This document shows, one piece after another, positions 7,982 to 17,500 of a DNA stretch of 64,000 bases. Positions within the stretch are counted from its first letter, which is position 1; every line of letters starts with the position of its first letter. The position numbers and the translations under genes are program-made. The stretch is from Streptomyces sp. Ru71. GTDB taxonomy: Bacteria > Actinomycetota > Actinomycetes > Streptomycetales > Streptomycetaceae. The notes below the pieces were generated by a model. That model did no database searches and was not told where the DNA came from. It worked only from the letters and a program-made list of their open reading frames with translations. The stretch spans positions 38,331-102,330 of the forward strand of contig NZ_PQSS01000023.1 of assembly GCF_002920535.1 (NCBI RefSeq), in the 5' to 3' direction.

Positions 7982-9171
7982 GCCGTCGTACAGCGGCGGC
8001 CGGTCCGCTCGCCGCGCTGGCCGCCGCCGTGGCCCTGACCGCCTGCACCGCGGGCCCCGGCAACCCCAGCGTCACCCCCTCCGCCCCACAGACCTCGGCC
8101 TCAGCACCGGCGCCCCCGGCCACCACCCCCGGTGAGACCCTCCTGCTCACCGACTTCGGCGCCGACACGGTCACCTTCCTCGACCCCGCCCACCGCCGCA
8201 CCCTCGGCTCGGTGAAGGTCGGCACCGCCCCCTACGGCGTCGCCGTCGACGCCCGCGGCACCGCCTGGGTGGCGACCGCCGAGGGCGTGGCCGCCGTGGA
8301 CACCGCGGCCCGCCGGCGCACCGCGCTGATCCCGTACACCACCGACACGGGGCCCGTGACGACGGGGGAGTACCGGGGCGGCGGCATGGGCATCGCCCTG
8401 TCCCCGGACGGCACGCGCGCGTACGTCGGCGTGAACGTGCCCGGCGGCGACGGCGTCCTGGAGATCGTCGACACCCGAAACGCCGAGGTCGTCGCGACCG
8501 TGCCCGTGGGACGCCGCCCCTTCGACGTCGACGTCTCCCGCGACGGCCGCCAGGTGTACGTCACCGGCCACGACTCCTTCGACGTCACCGTCGTCGACCC
8601 GCGCACCCTCGCCGCCCGCCGCATCGAGGTCGCCCCGTACGGCACCGAAGGCGGCCTGGGCTCCTGGCTGAAGCCGCACTACACCGCCGTACGCCCCACG
8701 GACGGCGCCCTGCTGCTGCCCTTCGAGGGCGAGCGCCTCGCGGTCGTCGACCCCACCACCGGCCACGTCCGCATCGAGCGCATGACCGCCGACACGCACC
8801 AGCACGGCGTCACCGTCGCCGCCGACGGCACCCTCTACGCCGTCGGCACCGGCCCCGCCGACCCCGCGCGGGACGAGGGACCCTCGCTGACCGTGCGCAC
8901 CCCGGCCGGAACCGAACGGGTCATCCCGCTGGACGGCCCGCACGAGAGTGCCGCCCTGTCCGCCGACGGCCGCACCGCCTACGTCTCGGGCGGCTTCACC
9001 CGCGACGGGTACTGGAACGGCCTCAGCGTCGTCGACACCCGCACCGGAGCGGTGACCCGCGTCCCGGCCGGCCGGCGCCCGCTGGGGATCGCGGTCCTGC
9101 CGGCGGCTACGGCACCACCGTCACCGGCCACCGCCCCGCCTTCACCAGGCGCACCGCGACCGAGCCGATGA
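7978..9171 (+). CDS. YncE/YVTN-type beta-propeller lipoprotein
   Basis: A 397-residue secreted protein. The signal ends in a good lipobox (ALTAC, Cys near residue 22). A Thr/Pro/Ala linker leads into seven-bladed propeller repeats such as VGTAPYGVAVDARGTAWVATAEGVAAVD, VPVGRRPFDVDVSRDGRQVYVTGHDSFDVTVVD and VPAGRRPLGIAVLP. Such YVTN propellers are extracytoplasmic and often bind ligands or partner proteins; no enzyme activity is evident. It is coupled to the ankyrin gene by a 4-base overlap. Its last 65 bases overlap the convergent Usp gene, where the tail (APPSPATAPPSPGAPRPSR) is low-complexity. Confidence 0.85.
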   Translation: MSRRTAAAGPLAALAAAVALTACTAGPGNPSVTPSAPQTSASAPAPPATTPGETLLLTDFGADTVTFLDPAHRRTLGSVKVGTAPYGVAVDARGTAWVATAEGVAAVDTAARRRTALIPYTTDTGPVTTGEYRGGGMGIALSPDGTRAYVGVNVPGGDGVLEIVDTRNAEVVATVPVGRRPFDVDVSRDGRQVYVTGHDSFDVTVVDPRTLAARRIEVAPYGTEGGLGSWLKPHYTAVRPTDGALLLPFEGERLAVVDPTTGHVRIERMTADTHQHGVTVAADGTLYAVGTGPADPARDEGPSLTVRTPAGTERVIPLDGPHESAALSADGRTAYVSGGFTRDGYWNGLSVVDTRTGAVTRVPAGRRPLGIAVLPAATAPPSPATAPPSPGAPRPSR

Positions 9172-9583
9172 TCCGGTGGCCGGCCTGCTCGGAGGCGCCC
9201 ACCACCACCGCGTCCGCCTTCAGCTCGTCGGCGGCCTTCACCAGGCCGTTGTAGGGGTCGCCGCGGAAGGTGTGGAACTCCCAGCGCACGTCGAATATCC
9301 CCCTGACCCGCTCGGTCGCCTCCCGGATCTGCGCCACGATGTCCTCGGCGATCTCGTCGGTGGTGTCCGCCACCGGGGCGCCGAGGGCCGCGCCCCCCGC
9401 CAGCACCGGCTGCACGTAGACCACCGCCAGCAGCGCCCGCTGCCGCCTGGCCAGACCGCCCGCGTAGGCCGCGGCGCGCAGCGAGGACTCGGAGCCGTCC
9501 ACCCCGGCCACGATGACCTTCGGCCCGTCGGTGCCCCGTTCGAACTGGTGGGGGTCGAACTGGTGCGAGTGCTGTTCCGTCAC
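9107..9583 (-). CDS. Universal stress protein (UspA family)
   Basis: A 158-residue Usp domain starting at GTG 9583. The first strand is KVIVAGVDGSESSLRAAAYAGGLARRQ, and the nucleotide-binding loop reads VVVGASEQAGHRIIGSVAVRLVKAGRWPVTVVP. That keeps G-x-S, the second glycines and SV, so ATP binding is plausible, unlike the Usp at 207. A His-rich N-terminus (EQHSHQFDPHQFERG) precedes the domain. Usp proteins help cells survive stress or starvation. The gene converges on the YncE-like gene and overlaps its 3' end by 65 bases. Confidence 0.85.
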   Translation of the reverse strand: MTEQHSHQFDPHQFERGTDGPKVIVAGVDGSESSLRAAAYAGGLARRQRALLAVVYVQPVLAGGAALGAPVADTTDEIAEDIVAQIREATERVRGIFDVRWEFHTFRGDPYNGLVKAADELKADAVVVGASEQAGHRIIGSVAVRLVKAGRWPVTVVP

Positions 9584-9674
9584 GACCCGAGGCTATCGGA
9601 GCCGCCCGCTCCGCAAGCCGGCCGGGGACCGCTCGACGGGCGAACGAGCCGCGGCCTTCCTACAGTCGGATGGT

Positions 9675-12600
9675 ATGAGTGCCACCGCGGAGGCCGCCGC
9701 CCGACGGGACACCCCTGGGCCGGCACGGCCCTCCGGGAGCCGCTTGCTCAGCCGGGTGCCCGAGGGCTTCGCGACCTTCTTCGGCGCCCTCGGCCTGCTG
9801 TGCGTGCTGCTGGCCCTCATACCGCCCCTGCGGCGCCTGCTGCGCCCCGTCGTGCGCTTTCTGGACCTCCTGCTGGTCCCCATCAGCGCCAACCTCGCCT
9901 ACGCCGTCTTCCTGTTCCTGCTGGCCGCCGCCACCGCCGCCCGCAAAAGGATCGCCTGGTGGCTGGTCGTCGTCTACCTGGGCCTGGTGGTCCTCACCGA
10001 CGTCCTGGGCCTCGCCGTCGGCCTGTACGCCGAGTCCGTGCCCTCCCTGGTGGTGTGCGCCCTCGCCCTGGCGCTGCTGGTCGTCGCCCGCCGCGAGTTC
10101 TACGCCGCCTCCCGCAAGGCCGCCGTACGCCGCGCCCTCGCCGTCCTGCTGGCCGGGCTGGCCGTGGCGATCCTCGTCGGCTGGGGCCTGGTCGAGGCCT
10201 TCCCCGGCACACTGCCGCACGGCCAGCGGCTGTCCTGGGCCGCCAACCGGGTCCTGGGCGGGCTGGTCTCGGCCGGCTCCTTCGACGGGCGCCCGCCCCG
10301 CGCCCTGTTCTTCCTGCTCGGCCTGTTCGGCGCGCTCGCCCTGCTGAACGCCGCCGCCACCCTCTTCCGCTCCCAGCGCCTGGAAGCCGCCCTCCACGAC
10401 GACGAGGAGGAACGCATCCGCGCCCTGCTCGGCCGCTACGGCGACCAGGACTCGCTCGGCTACTTCGCCACCCGGCGCGACAAGGCCGTCGTCTTCTCGC
10501 CCAGCGGCAAGGCCGCCGTCACCTACCGCGTCGAAGCAGGCGTCTGCCTGGCCAGCGGCGACCCCGTCGGCGACCGCGAGGCCTGGCCGCACGCCATCGC
10601 CGCCTGGCTCGACGTGGCCCGCCGCTACGGCTGGGCGCCCGCGGTGATGGGCGCCTCCGAGGAGGGCGCCACCGCCTACGCCCGCGCCGGCCTCGGCGCC
10701 CTCCAGCTCGGCGACGAGGCCATCGTGCAGGTGTCCTGCTTCGACCTGGACGGCCGCGACATGCGGGTCACCCGGCAGGCCGTGCACCGGGTCCGCCGCA
10801 CCGGCGCCACCTGCCGCATCCGCCGCCACGAAGCGCTCACCGAAGCCGAGATGGAGGAGATCGTCGGCAAGGCCGACGCCTGGCGCGACACCGAGACCGA
10901 ACGCGGCTTCTCCATGGCCCTGGACCGCCTCGGCGACCCCGCCGACGGCGACTGCCTGCTGGTGGAGGCGTTCGGCGAGGACGGCCGGCTGATCGCCCTG
11001 CTCTCCTTCGTGCCCTGGGGCCGCGACGGCATCTCCCTGGACCTGATGCGCCGCGACCGCGACACCGCCCCCAACGGCGTCATGGAGTTCATGGTCGCCG
11101 AGCTGTGCGCCGCCGCCCCCAAGCTGGGCGTGCGCCGCATCTCGCTGAACTTCGCCGTCTTCCGCTCGGTCTTCGAGGAGGGCGCCCGCATCGGCGCCGG
11201 ACCCGTCCTGCGGCTGTGGCGCCGCCTGCTGCTGTTCTTCTCCCGCTGGTGGCAGCTGGAGGCCCTGTACCGCTCCAACGCCAAGTACCACCCCGAGTGG
11301 TACCCGCGCTTCCTGTGCTACGGCGACGCCGCCGCCCTCGCCCGGATCGGCCTCGCCTCAGGCATCGCCGAGGGCTTCGTCCCCGTGCCGTCGCTGCGCA
11401 AGCTCTGGGGCAAGGCGCACCCGAGGGGGGTGCGGCGGCCCGCCACCACCGAGGGCCTGCCGCCGCTGGCGGCACTCGGTCTCGACGGAGGGGGCGAGAC
11501 CGGGGCCGGCGGCCCGGACGCGGGCCTGCCCGAGCAGGTCCGCGTCCGGCACCGCACCCTTCAGCGGCTGCGCGCCGAGGGCACCGACCCCTACCCGGTC
11601 GGCGTCCCGGCCCGCACCCACACCCTCGCCGAGGTCCGCGACGGCGAGGAGGTCACCGTCGCCGGGCGGATCATGCTGGTGCGCGACTTCGGCGGCATCG
11701 TCTTCGTCGTCCTGCGCGACTGGTCCGGCGACCACCAGCTCGCCCTCACCCGCGAGCGGACCGGCGCCGCGCTGCGGCGCTTCCGCGCCGACACCGACAT
11801 CGGCGACCACATCACCGCCAGCGGCCGGGCCGGCGTCAGCGACAAGGGCGAACCGACCGTCTTCGTCACCGCCTGGCAGCTCACCGGCAAGTGCCTGCGC
11901 CCGCTGCCCGACAAGCGCCGCGGCCTGGCCGACCCGGAGACCAGGGTGCGCATGCGCTACCTCGACCTGGCCACCAGCCCCGCCGCACGCGAGGTGGTCC
12001 GCGCCCGCTCCACCGCCGTCCAGGCGCTGCGCCAGGGCCTGCTGGAGCGCGGCTACCTGGAGGTCGAGACGCCGATGCTGCAGCAGATCCACGGCGGCGC
12101 CAACGCCCGCCCCTTCACCACCCACATCAACGCCTACGACCTCGACCTGTACCTGCGCATCGCGCCCGAGCTGTATCTGAAGCGGCTGTGCGTGGGCGGC
12201 CTGGAGAAGGTCTTCGAACTGGGCCGCACCTTCCGCAACGAGGGCGTCTCCTACAAGCACAACCCCGAGTTCACGATGCTGGAGGCCTACCAGGCGTTCG
12301 CCGACTACGACGTGATGCTCGACCTGGTCCGCGAGCTGATCCAGGGCGCGGCCACGGCCGCCTTCGGAACGCCCGTCGCCCGCAAGGACGGCCGCGAGTA
12401 CGACATCTCGGGCCGGTGGCCGGTCAAGACCGTCCACGGCGCGATCTCGGAGGCGCTCGGCGAGGAGATCGACGCCGGCACCGACCTGGCCCGGCTGCAC
12501 CGGCTGTGCGACCGCGCGGGCGTGCCGTACACCCAGGACGACGGCCGAGGCGACGTCGTGCTGGAGATGTACGAGCGGCTGGTGGAGGAGCGCACCGAGC

Positions 12601-12956
12601 TGCCCACCTTCTACAAGGACTTCCCGACCGACGTCTCCCCGCTCACCCGGCAGCACCGCGCCGACCCGCGCCTGGCCGAGCGCTGGGACCTGGTCGCCTT
12701 CGGCACCGAGCTGGGCACCGCCTACTCCGAGCTGACCGACCCGGTGGAGCAGCGCCGCCGGCTGACCGAGCAGTCCCTGCTGGCGGCGGGCGGCGACCCG
12801 GAGGCCATGGAGCTCGACGAGGACTTCCTGGACGCCCTGGAGTACGCCATGCCGCCCACCGGCGGGCTCGGCATCGGTGTGGACCGCCTGGTGATGTTCC
12901 TGACCGGTCTGACCATCCGCGAGACCCTTCCCTTCCCGCTGGTCCGCCGCCGCTGA
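9675..12956 (+). CDS. lysX: Bifunctional lysylphosphatidylglycerol synthetase / lysine-tRNA ligase LysX
   Basis: A 1093-residue fusion. Residues about 30-250 hold several membrane helices (GLLCVLLALIPPL, YAVFLFLLAAATAA, WWLVVVYLGLVVL). Residues about 250-560 are the MprF-type DUF2156 transferase (DKAVVFSPSGKAAVTYRVEAGVCLASGDPVGD). From about 645 an OB fold and class II LysRS core follow, with LEKVFELGRTFRNEGVSYKHNPEFTMLEAY as motif 2 and TGGLGIGVDRLVMFLTG as motif 3. It charges lysine to tRNA and transfers it to phosphatidylglycerol, giving positive charge to the membrane and resistance to cationic peptides. The length is close to mycobacterial LysX. ATG 9675 is the first Met before the helices. 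A terminator-like hairpin follows. Confidence 0.95.
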   Translation: MSATAEAAARRDTPGPARPSGSRLLSRVPEGFATFFGALGLLCVLLALIPPLRRLLRPVVRFLDLLLVPISANLAYAVFLFLLAAATAARKRIAWWLVVVYLGLVVLTDVLGLAVGLYAESVPSLVVCALALALLVVARREFYAASRKAAVRRALAVLLAGLAVAILVGWGLVEAFPGTLPHGQRLSWAANRVLGGLVSAGSFDGRPPRALFFLLGLFGALALLNAAATLFRSQRLEAALHDDEEERIRALLGRYGDQDSLGYFATRRDKAVVFSPSGKAAVTYRVEAGVCLASGDPVGDREAWPHAIAAWLDVARRYGWAPAVMGASEEGATAYARAGLGALQLGDEAIVQVSCFDLDGRDMRVTRQAVHRVRRTGATCRIRRHEALTEAEMEEIVGKADAWRDTETERGFSMALDRLGDPADGDCLLVEAFGEDGRLIALLSFVPWGRDGISLDLMRRDRDTAPNGVMEFMVAELCAAAPKLGVRRISLNFAVFRSVFEEGARIGAGPVLRLWRRLLLFFSRWWQLEALYRSNAKYHPEWYPRFLCYGDAAALARIGLASGIAEGFVPVPSLRKLWGKAHPRGVRRPATTEGLPPLAALGLDGGGETGAGGPDAGLPEQVRVRHRTLQRLRAEGTDPYPVGVPARTHTLAEVRDGEEVTVAGRIMLVRDFGGIVFVVLRDWSGDHQLALTRERTGAALRRFRADTDIGDHITASGRAGVSDKGEPTVFVTAWQLTGKCLRPLPDKRRGLADPETRVRMRYLDLATSPAAREVVRARSTAVQALRQGLLERGYLEVETPMLQQIHGGANARPFTTHINAYDLDLYLRIAPELYLKRLCVGGLEKVFELGRTFRNEGVSYKHNPEFTMLEAYQAFADYDVMLDLVRELIQGAATAAFGTPVARKDGREYDISGRWPVKTVHGAISEALGEEIDAGTDLARLHRLCDRAGVPYTQDDGRGDVVLEMYERLVEERTELPTFYKDFPTDVSPLTRQHRADPRLAERWDLVAFGTELGTAYSELTDPVEQRRRLTEQSLLAAGGDPEAMELDEDFLDALEYAMPPTGGLGIGVDRLVMFLTGLTIRETLPFPLVRRR

Positions 12957-12979
12957 CGGCCGGGGCCGCTGCGGGCCCC

Positions 12980-13011
12980 CACCCGGCTGCTTGCGCTGAG
13001 CGGGTGTTTTT
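12980..13011 (+). terminator. Rho-independent terminator after lysX
   Basis: CACCCG at 12980-12985 pairs with CGGGTG at 13001-13006 and is followed directly by TTTTT. A GGGGCC/GGCCCC stem sits just upstream at 12962-12979. The location, 24 bases after the lysX stop, fits termination. Confidence 0.6.
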
Positions 13012-13070
13012 CTGCCGCCGCTCCGGTGTCACCGTGGTGCGCCGCCCGCCTGCCGGGCGACTGATTGGTC

Positions 13071-13907
13071 ATGAAGAAGGATCAGTTCCTCACCCGGCGC
13101 CGGGTGCTGCTCGCCGGCGCCGCCGCACTGGGGGCGGCCGGCACCGCCGGGCTGTTCGCCCTGGGCGGCGCCGACGAGCCGGCCCCCTCGGCCGCCCCCG
13201 CCGCCGGCGCCCCGGTGCAGCCGTCGCGCAAGCCGTCCGCCTACCGGCTGCAGCCCCTGACCGGAGACGAGCCGCCGCGCGCCCTGCCGCCGCGCACGCC
13301 CGTGCGGAGCGAACCGCTGCTCAGCATGCCCGCACGCGGCCGCACCATGTACCTGACCTTCGACGACGGACCCGACCCGCGCTACACCCCGGACATCCTC
13401 GACACCCTGCGCGAGTACGACGTGCGGGCCACCTTCTTCGTGTGCGGCGAGATGGCCTCGTACAACAGGGACCTGCTGGCGCGCATGGCCGACGAGGGCC
13501 ATGTCGTCGGCAACCACACCTGGACCCACCCGCTGCTCACCCAGCTCGACCGGGCGGAGATCCGCGACGAGATGGAGCGCACCAGCGACATCATCGAGGA
13601 CACCTACGGCGAGCGCCCGCGCTGGTTCCGCGCCCCGTACGGCGCCTGGAACCGCGCCGCCTTCCAACTGGGCGCCGCGATGGGGATGGAGCCGCTGGCC
13701 TGGACGGTCGACACCGAGGACTGGACCACCCCCGGCACCAGGGCCATCGTCCGCGCCGTCGAGGACGGCGCCGGCCCCGGTGTCGTGGTGCTCTCGCACG
13801 ACGCCGGCGGCGACCGCTCCCAGAGCGTGCGCGCGCTGCGCAGCTACCTGCCGCAACTGCTGGACTCCGGCTACCACCTCACCGTGCCGAGCCGGCCGTA
13901 CGCGTAG
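13071..13907 (+). CDS. Secreted polysaccharide deacetylase (NodB domain)
   Basis: A 278-residue exported protein. The N-terminus (KKDQFLTRRRVLLAGAAALGAAG) carries a twin-arginine-like signal. The NodB homology domain begins near residue 88 and has every standard motif: TFDDGPD (motif 1 Asp), HTWTHP (motif 2 metal His pair), RAPYG (motif 3), DTEDW (motif 4) and VLSHD (motif 5 His). A metal-dependent deacetylase acting on peptidoglycan or chitin-like N-acetylglucosamine polymers is expected. ATG 13071 was used; an in-frame TTG lies six bases upstream. Its TAG stop at 13905-13907 is made of TA plus the first G of the MITE-like element. Confidence 0.9.
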   Translation: MKKDQFLTRRRVLLAGAAALGAAGTAGLFALGGADEPAPSAAPAAGAPVQPSRKPSAYRLQPLTGDEPPRALPPRTPVRSEPLLSMPARGRTMYLTFDDGPDPRYTPDILDTLREYDVRATFFVCGEMASYNRDLLARMADEGHVVGNHTWTHPLLTQLDRAEIRDEMERTSDIIEDTYGERPRWFRAPYGAWNRAAFQLGAAMGMEPLAWTVDTEDWTTPGTRAIVRAVEDGAGPGVVVLSHDAGGDRSQSVRALRSYLPQLLDSGYHLTVPSRPYA

Positions 13908-14090
13908 GCCCTGTCGTTTGGATCATCCCGGCGTCGCGGGGCCTGGCACGCTCCCCCGAGCTCTGCGAGCAGGGGGCACCCCCACCGCGTTGTCGCCCTC
14001 CTCCGCCTTGCAGCTGCATGCACCAGACCCCGCTCGGGCCGGCCGAGAGGCGCCGTTTCTCACAGCCGGCCTGATCCAAACGCCAGGGCC
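13907..14090 (+). mobile_element. MITE-like element, copy 1 (184 bp)
   Basis: The ends form 19-base terminal inverted repeats: GGCCCTGTCGTTTGGATCA at the left and TGATCCAAACGCCAGGGCC at the right, one mismatch. TA flanks both ends, as in IS630/Tc1-type target duplications. No transposase is encoded. The same element occurs inverted at 60499-60641. This copy has about 41 extra bases in its middle. Confidence 0.7.
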
Positions 14091-14109
14091 TAGGCGGTCT
14101 CGCCCGGAT

Positions 14110-14146
14110 CAGCGGGCAGGGCGGAGTCCATCCGTCCTGCCCGCTG
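14110..14146 (+). terminator. Strong hairpin terminator
   Basis: CAGCGGGCAGG (14110-14120) pairs perfectly with CCTGCCCGCTG (14136-14146). Four of the next five base pairs (GCGGA/TCCGT) extend the stem, leaving a five-base loop. A T-rich run TATTTGTTAT follows. It probably served the deacetylase gene before the MITE-like element separated them. Confidence 0.6.
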
Positions 14147-14561
14147 TATTTGTTATGCCTCAACTCCCCTTGCAATATGCCCTCCTGTAATGGTGTGAGT
14201 TGCTCCACATGTCTATTGTGCCCTCGCGCCCTGCCATACCTCCGAGCAGCTCGGCCGGATAACTGACCGAAGTCCATGGTGGATTGGGGTCGGCCGGGGT
14301 TAAGGTGGCCCACCGGAGAAACAGGCTGAGTGCTCAACTCGGAATCTCGTGAGGGGTGGCGTTGTGTCTACGCGGTTGTCGGCGTCGGATTCACGCCCCC
14401 GGTGACGTTCACATCAGAACGCACATGCCCTCAAGGCCTCCTTCATCGCGCGCACTCTTCCGGCCGTTTCCCATGCGTTGATTCCCTTTCACCTCTGACC
14501 CTGATCCGGCTGTTGGCATCCCCGGAACAGGTCATTTCCTGTACCCATTCGGCAAGGAAAG
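14147..14561. other. AT-richer non-coding leader upstream of the RHS gene
   Basis: About 415 bases without a believable gene. The stretch 14150-14220 is close to half A+T, far below the GC level of the surrounding genome. Short open frames here look random. It presumably holds the promoter of the RHS gene. The contrast supports recent acquisition of this locus. Confidence 0.5.
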
Positions 14562-17500
14562 TTGGAGAGATTGCTGACAAGACGGAAACGTCGGCGCGCT
14601 GTGCGCCGAATAGCGGGGGCCGTGGCATTGTTCATGGCCGCGGAGTGCCTGGGCGTCGCCGGGGAGGGCGTCGCCGGGGCACAGGTTCTGCCGGAAGAGA
14701 CGTCCGTGGGCACGAAGACCCAGACCCAGACCCCGGCGTCCGCGGCCGACCTGGCGTCGGCGCGTCTGACGGCGCGGTTGCGGCATCGACGGGTCGAGGT
14801 CGAGTCGGCACGGACGGAGTCGTCGACGACCTGGGTGAACCCTGACGGCACCCTCACCACCGACGTGGCGTCGGGGCCCGTGCGCTTCAAGCAGAACGGT
14901 GCCTGGGTGGGCGTCGATCCCACGCTGGTCCTCGGGGCGGACGGCACGCCCGCGGCCCGGGCGCATCCACTGGGCCTGGAACTGGGCGGACGGTCTCCCG
15001 CCTCCGTGGCGGCGCGGCTGAAGTCGTCCCACGCCAAGCCGGGGGACGTGCAGGCCCCGGAGTCGTCGCTGGTGACGCTGGGACGTGGTGACCGGCAACT
15101 GGCCATGTCGTGGCGGGGTGTACTGCCCTCACCGTCCCTGGACGGCACCCGCGCGACCTACCGGGACGTGCTGACCGGCGGTGACCTGGTCGTGGAGGCG
15201 ACCCGCACCGGGTTCGAGCAGTTCCTGGTGCTGAAGAACCGGGCCGCCGTGGACGCCTCCGGCCGGGTGACCCTGACCCTGCGGGCCAAGGGCCTGAAAG
15301 CATCCGCCCGGCCCGACGGCTCGGTCGTCTTCACCGACGCCAAGTCGGGCAGGAGCGCGGGGACACTGCCGGCACCCGTGATGTGGGACGCGGCAGTGAA
15401 CGCCCGTACGGGAGAGCATCCGCACCGGGCGAAGGTCGCCACCCAGGTCTCCCAGCACGGGAGCTCCATCGACCTGTCCCTGATACCCGATCGGAGCTTC
15501 CTGGACGATCCGGGGACCAGGTTCCCGGTCACGGTCGACCCGGCGGTCGACCTCTCCAGCACCTTCGACACCTTCGTCCAGCAGGGCTACGGAGTCGACG
15601 AGTCGACCAGTACCGAGCTGAAGCTCGGCAACAACGGTTCCTCGCAGGTGGCCCGTTCGTTCCTGGAGTTCAACACCTCCGCGATCACCGGAGCGAAGAT
15701 CGACTCCGCTTCCCTGAAGCTGTACGAGACGCATTCGTGGTCGTGCGCGGCGAGATCGTGGGACGTGTGGGAGACCGGGAAGGCCACCACCGCGACGCGA
15801 TGGACCGCTCAGCCCGCCTGGAACAAGAAGTGGGCCACCTCCACGCAGACCAAGGGATACTCGTCCTCCTGCGCGGCCGGCTGGGTCTCCGCGGACGTGA
15901 CCGCGCTGGCGCAGAAGTGGGCCGATGGCACGACGACCTCGAACACCCTGGGCATCCGCGCGTCGGACGAGACCGATGCGTACGGCTGGAAGCGTTTCAA
16001 CTCCGGCAACGCGGCCTCGAACACGCCCTACCTCTCGGTGACCTACAACAGCCTCCCGTGGGCCTCGGCGCAGGCCGTCGCGCCGTCGTCGGTCAACGCC
16101 TACAACGGCAAGCGGTACGTCACCTCCCTGACCCCGACTCTCTCGGCGCAGGTGGGGGACCCGGGCGGCGCGGAGGTGCAGGGGCAGTTCGAGGTGACCC
16201 CCGACCCGGCCTACAACGACGCCGGTTCGTACACCTGGACCGGCACCTCGGCATCGGTGACCTCCGGCGAGACGGCCTCGCTCCCGGTGCCCTCGGCCAA
16301 CGCCTTCCCGGCCGGCTCGCATCTCAGGTTCCGCGTGCGCGGGTACAACGGCAGAGCGTACGGAGCCTGGTCGGGCTACCAGCCTTTCGTCCTGAACACG
16401 GCCGCTCCGGCGGCACCGACCGTCACCTGTGACGCCTACGCGAAGGACGCGTGGTCGGCGAAGGCCTCGGGCGGGGCCAAGTGCACCTTCGACACCTCCT
16501 CCACCGACGGCAGGGGCTTCTCCTGGGGTCTGGACGACCCGAACACCCCGAAGCTCGTGGAGGACTCCACCGACGGCACCGGCGGTGACGCCCTCAGCGT
16601 CACGATCGATCCCGACGAGGGCAAGCACACGCTGTACGCCAAGACCGTCGACTCGGGTGGCAACGTCTCCACCACGACGACCGTCTACAGCTTCGCCGTC
16701 GGAGCGGACGGCGCCGCACTGATCGCCCCGGAGTCCGGGGCCAACACCGCTCGCCGGCTCCGCCTGTCGGCGCAGTCCAAGTCCTCCTACACGGGGGTCA
16801 CCTACGAGTACCGGCGGGGCGAGACCGACACCTGGCACACCGTGCCGCAGAGCGACGTCACCAAGGCCTCGGACGGGTCCGCTGTGACCTGGCCGGTACC
16901 GGTCAGCAACGGCTTTCCGCCCGATCTGACGTGGAACATCACCACCTCGCTCAGCGAGGACGGACCCGTGGACGTGCGGGCCACGTTCACCGCCGGCACG
17001 GTCACGGGGCACTCCCAGACGAACACCGTCCTGGTCGACCGCAGTGCCGGAACCGCGCCCTCCGAGGACGTCGGGCCCGGCGAGGTGAATCTCCTCACCG
17101 GTGACTACACGCTGGCGGAGGACGACGCGTCGGAGTTCGAGCTGTCGGTCTCCCGCACCGCCTCCTCCCGTCGCCCGACGAACGGCAGCGCGCAGGAGGG
17201 GCAGGCGGCGATCTTCGGTCCCCAGTGGACCAACGCGAGCACCGCGGACGTCTCCGACAGCGACTGGGCGTATCTGCGCAAGATCTCCTCCAGCTCGGTC
17301 GCCGTGGTGGACATCGACGGTGACCAGACCGGCTTCACCGCCACCGCGTCCGGCGGCTGGAAGCCCGAGCCGGGCGCCGAGGACCTGACGCTCACCGGAT
17401 CACTGAGCGGATCGTTCACCCTCAAGGACACCGAGGGCACCACTGCCACGTTCGCCAAGATCGACCCGTCGGCGACGACGTGGCAGGTGGTCAGCACGGC

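Noticed and set aside
9660..11291. 543-codon minus-strand frame opposite lysX
   Set aside because: Gln/Gly/Ala-rich antisense product without motifs; lysX domains on the plus strand explain the region.
14330..14845. 171-codon frame upstream of and overlapping the RHS gene
   Set aside because: Cys/Ser-rich random-looking translation, no ribosome-binding site, and half of it lies in the RHS coding region.
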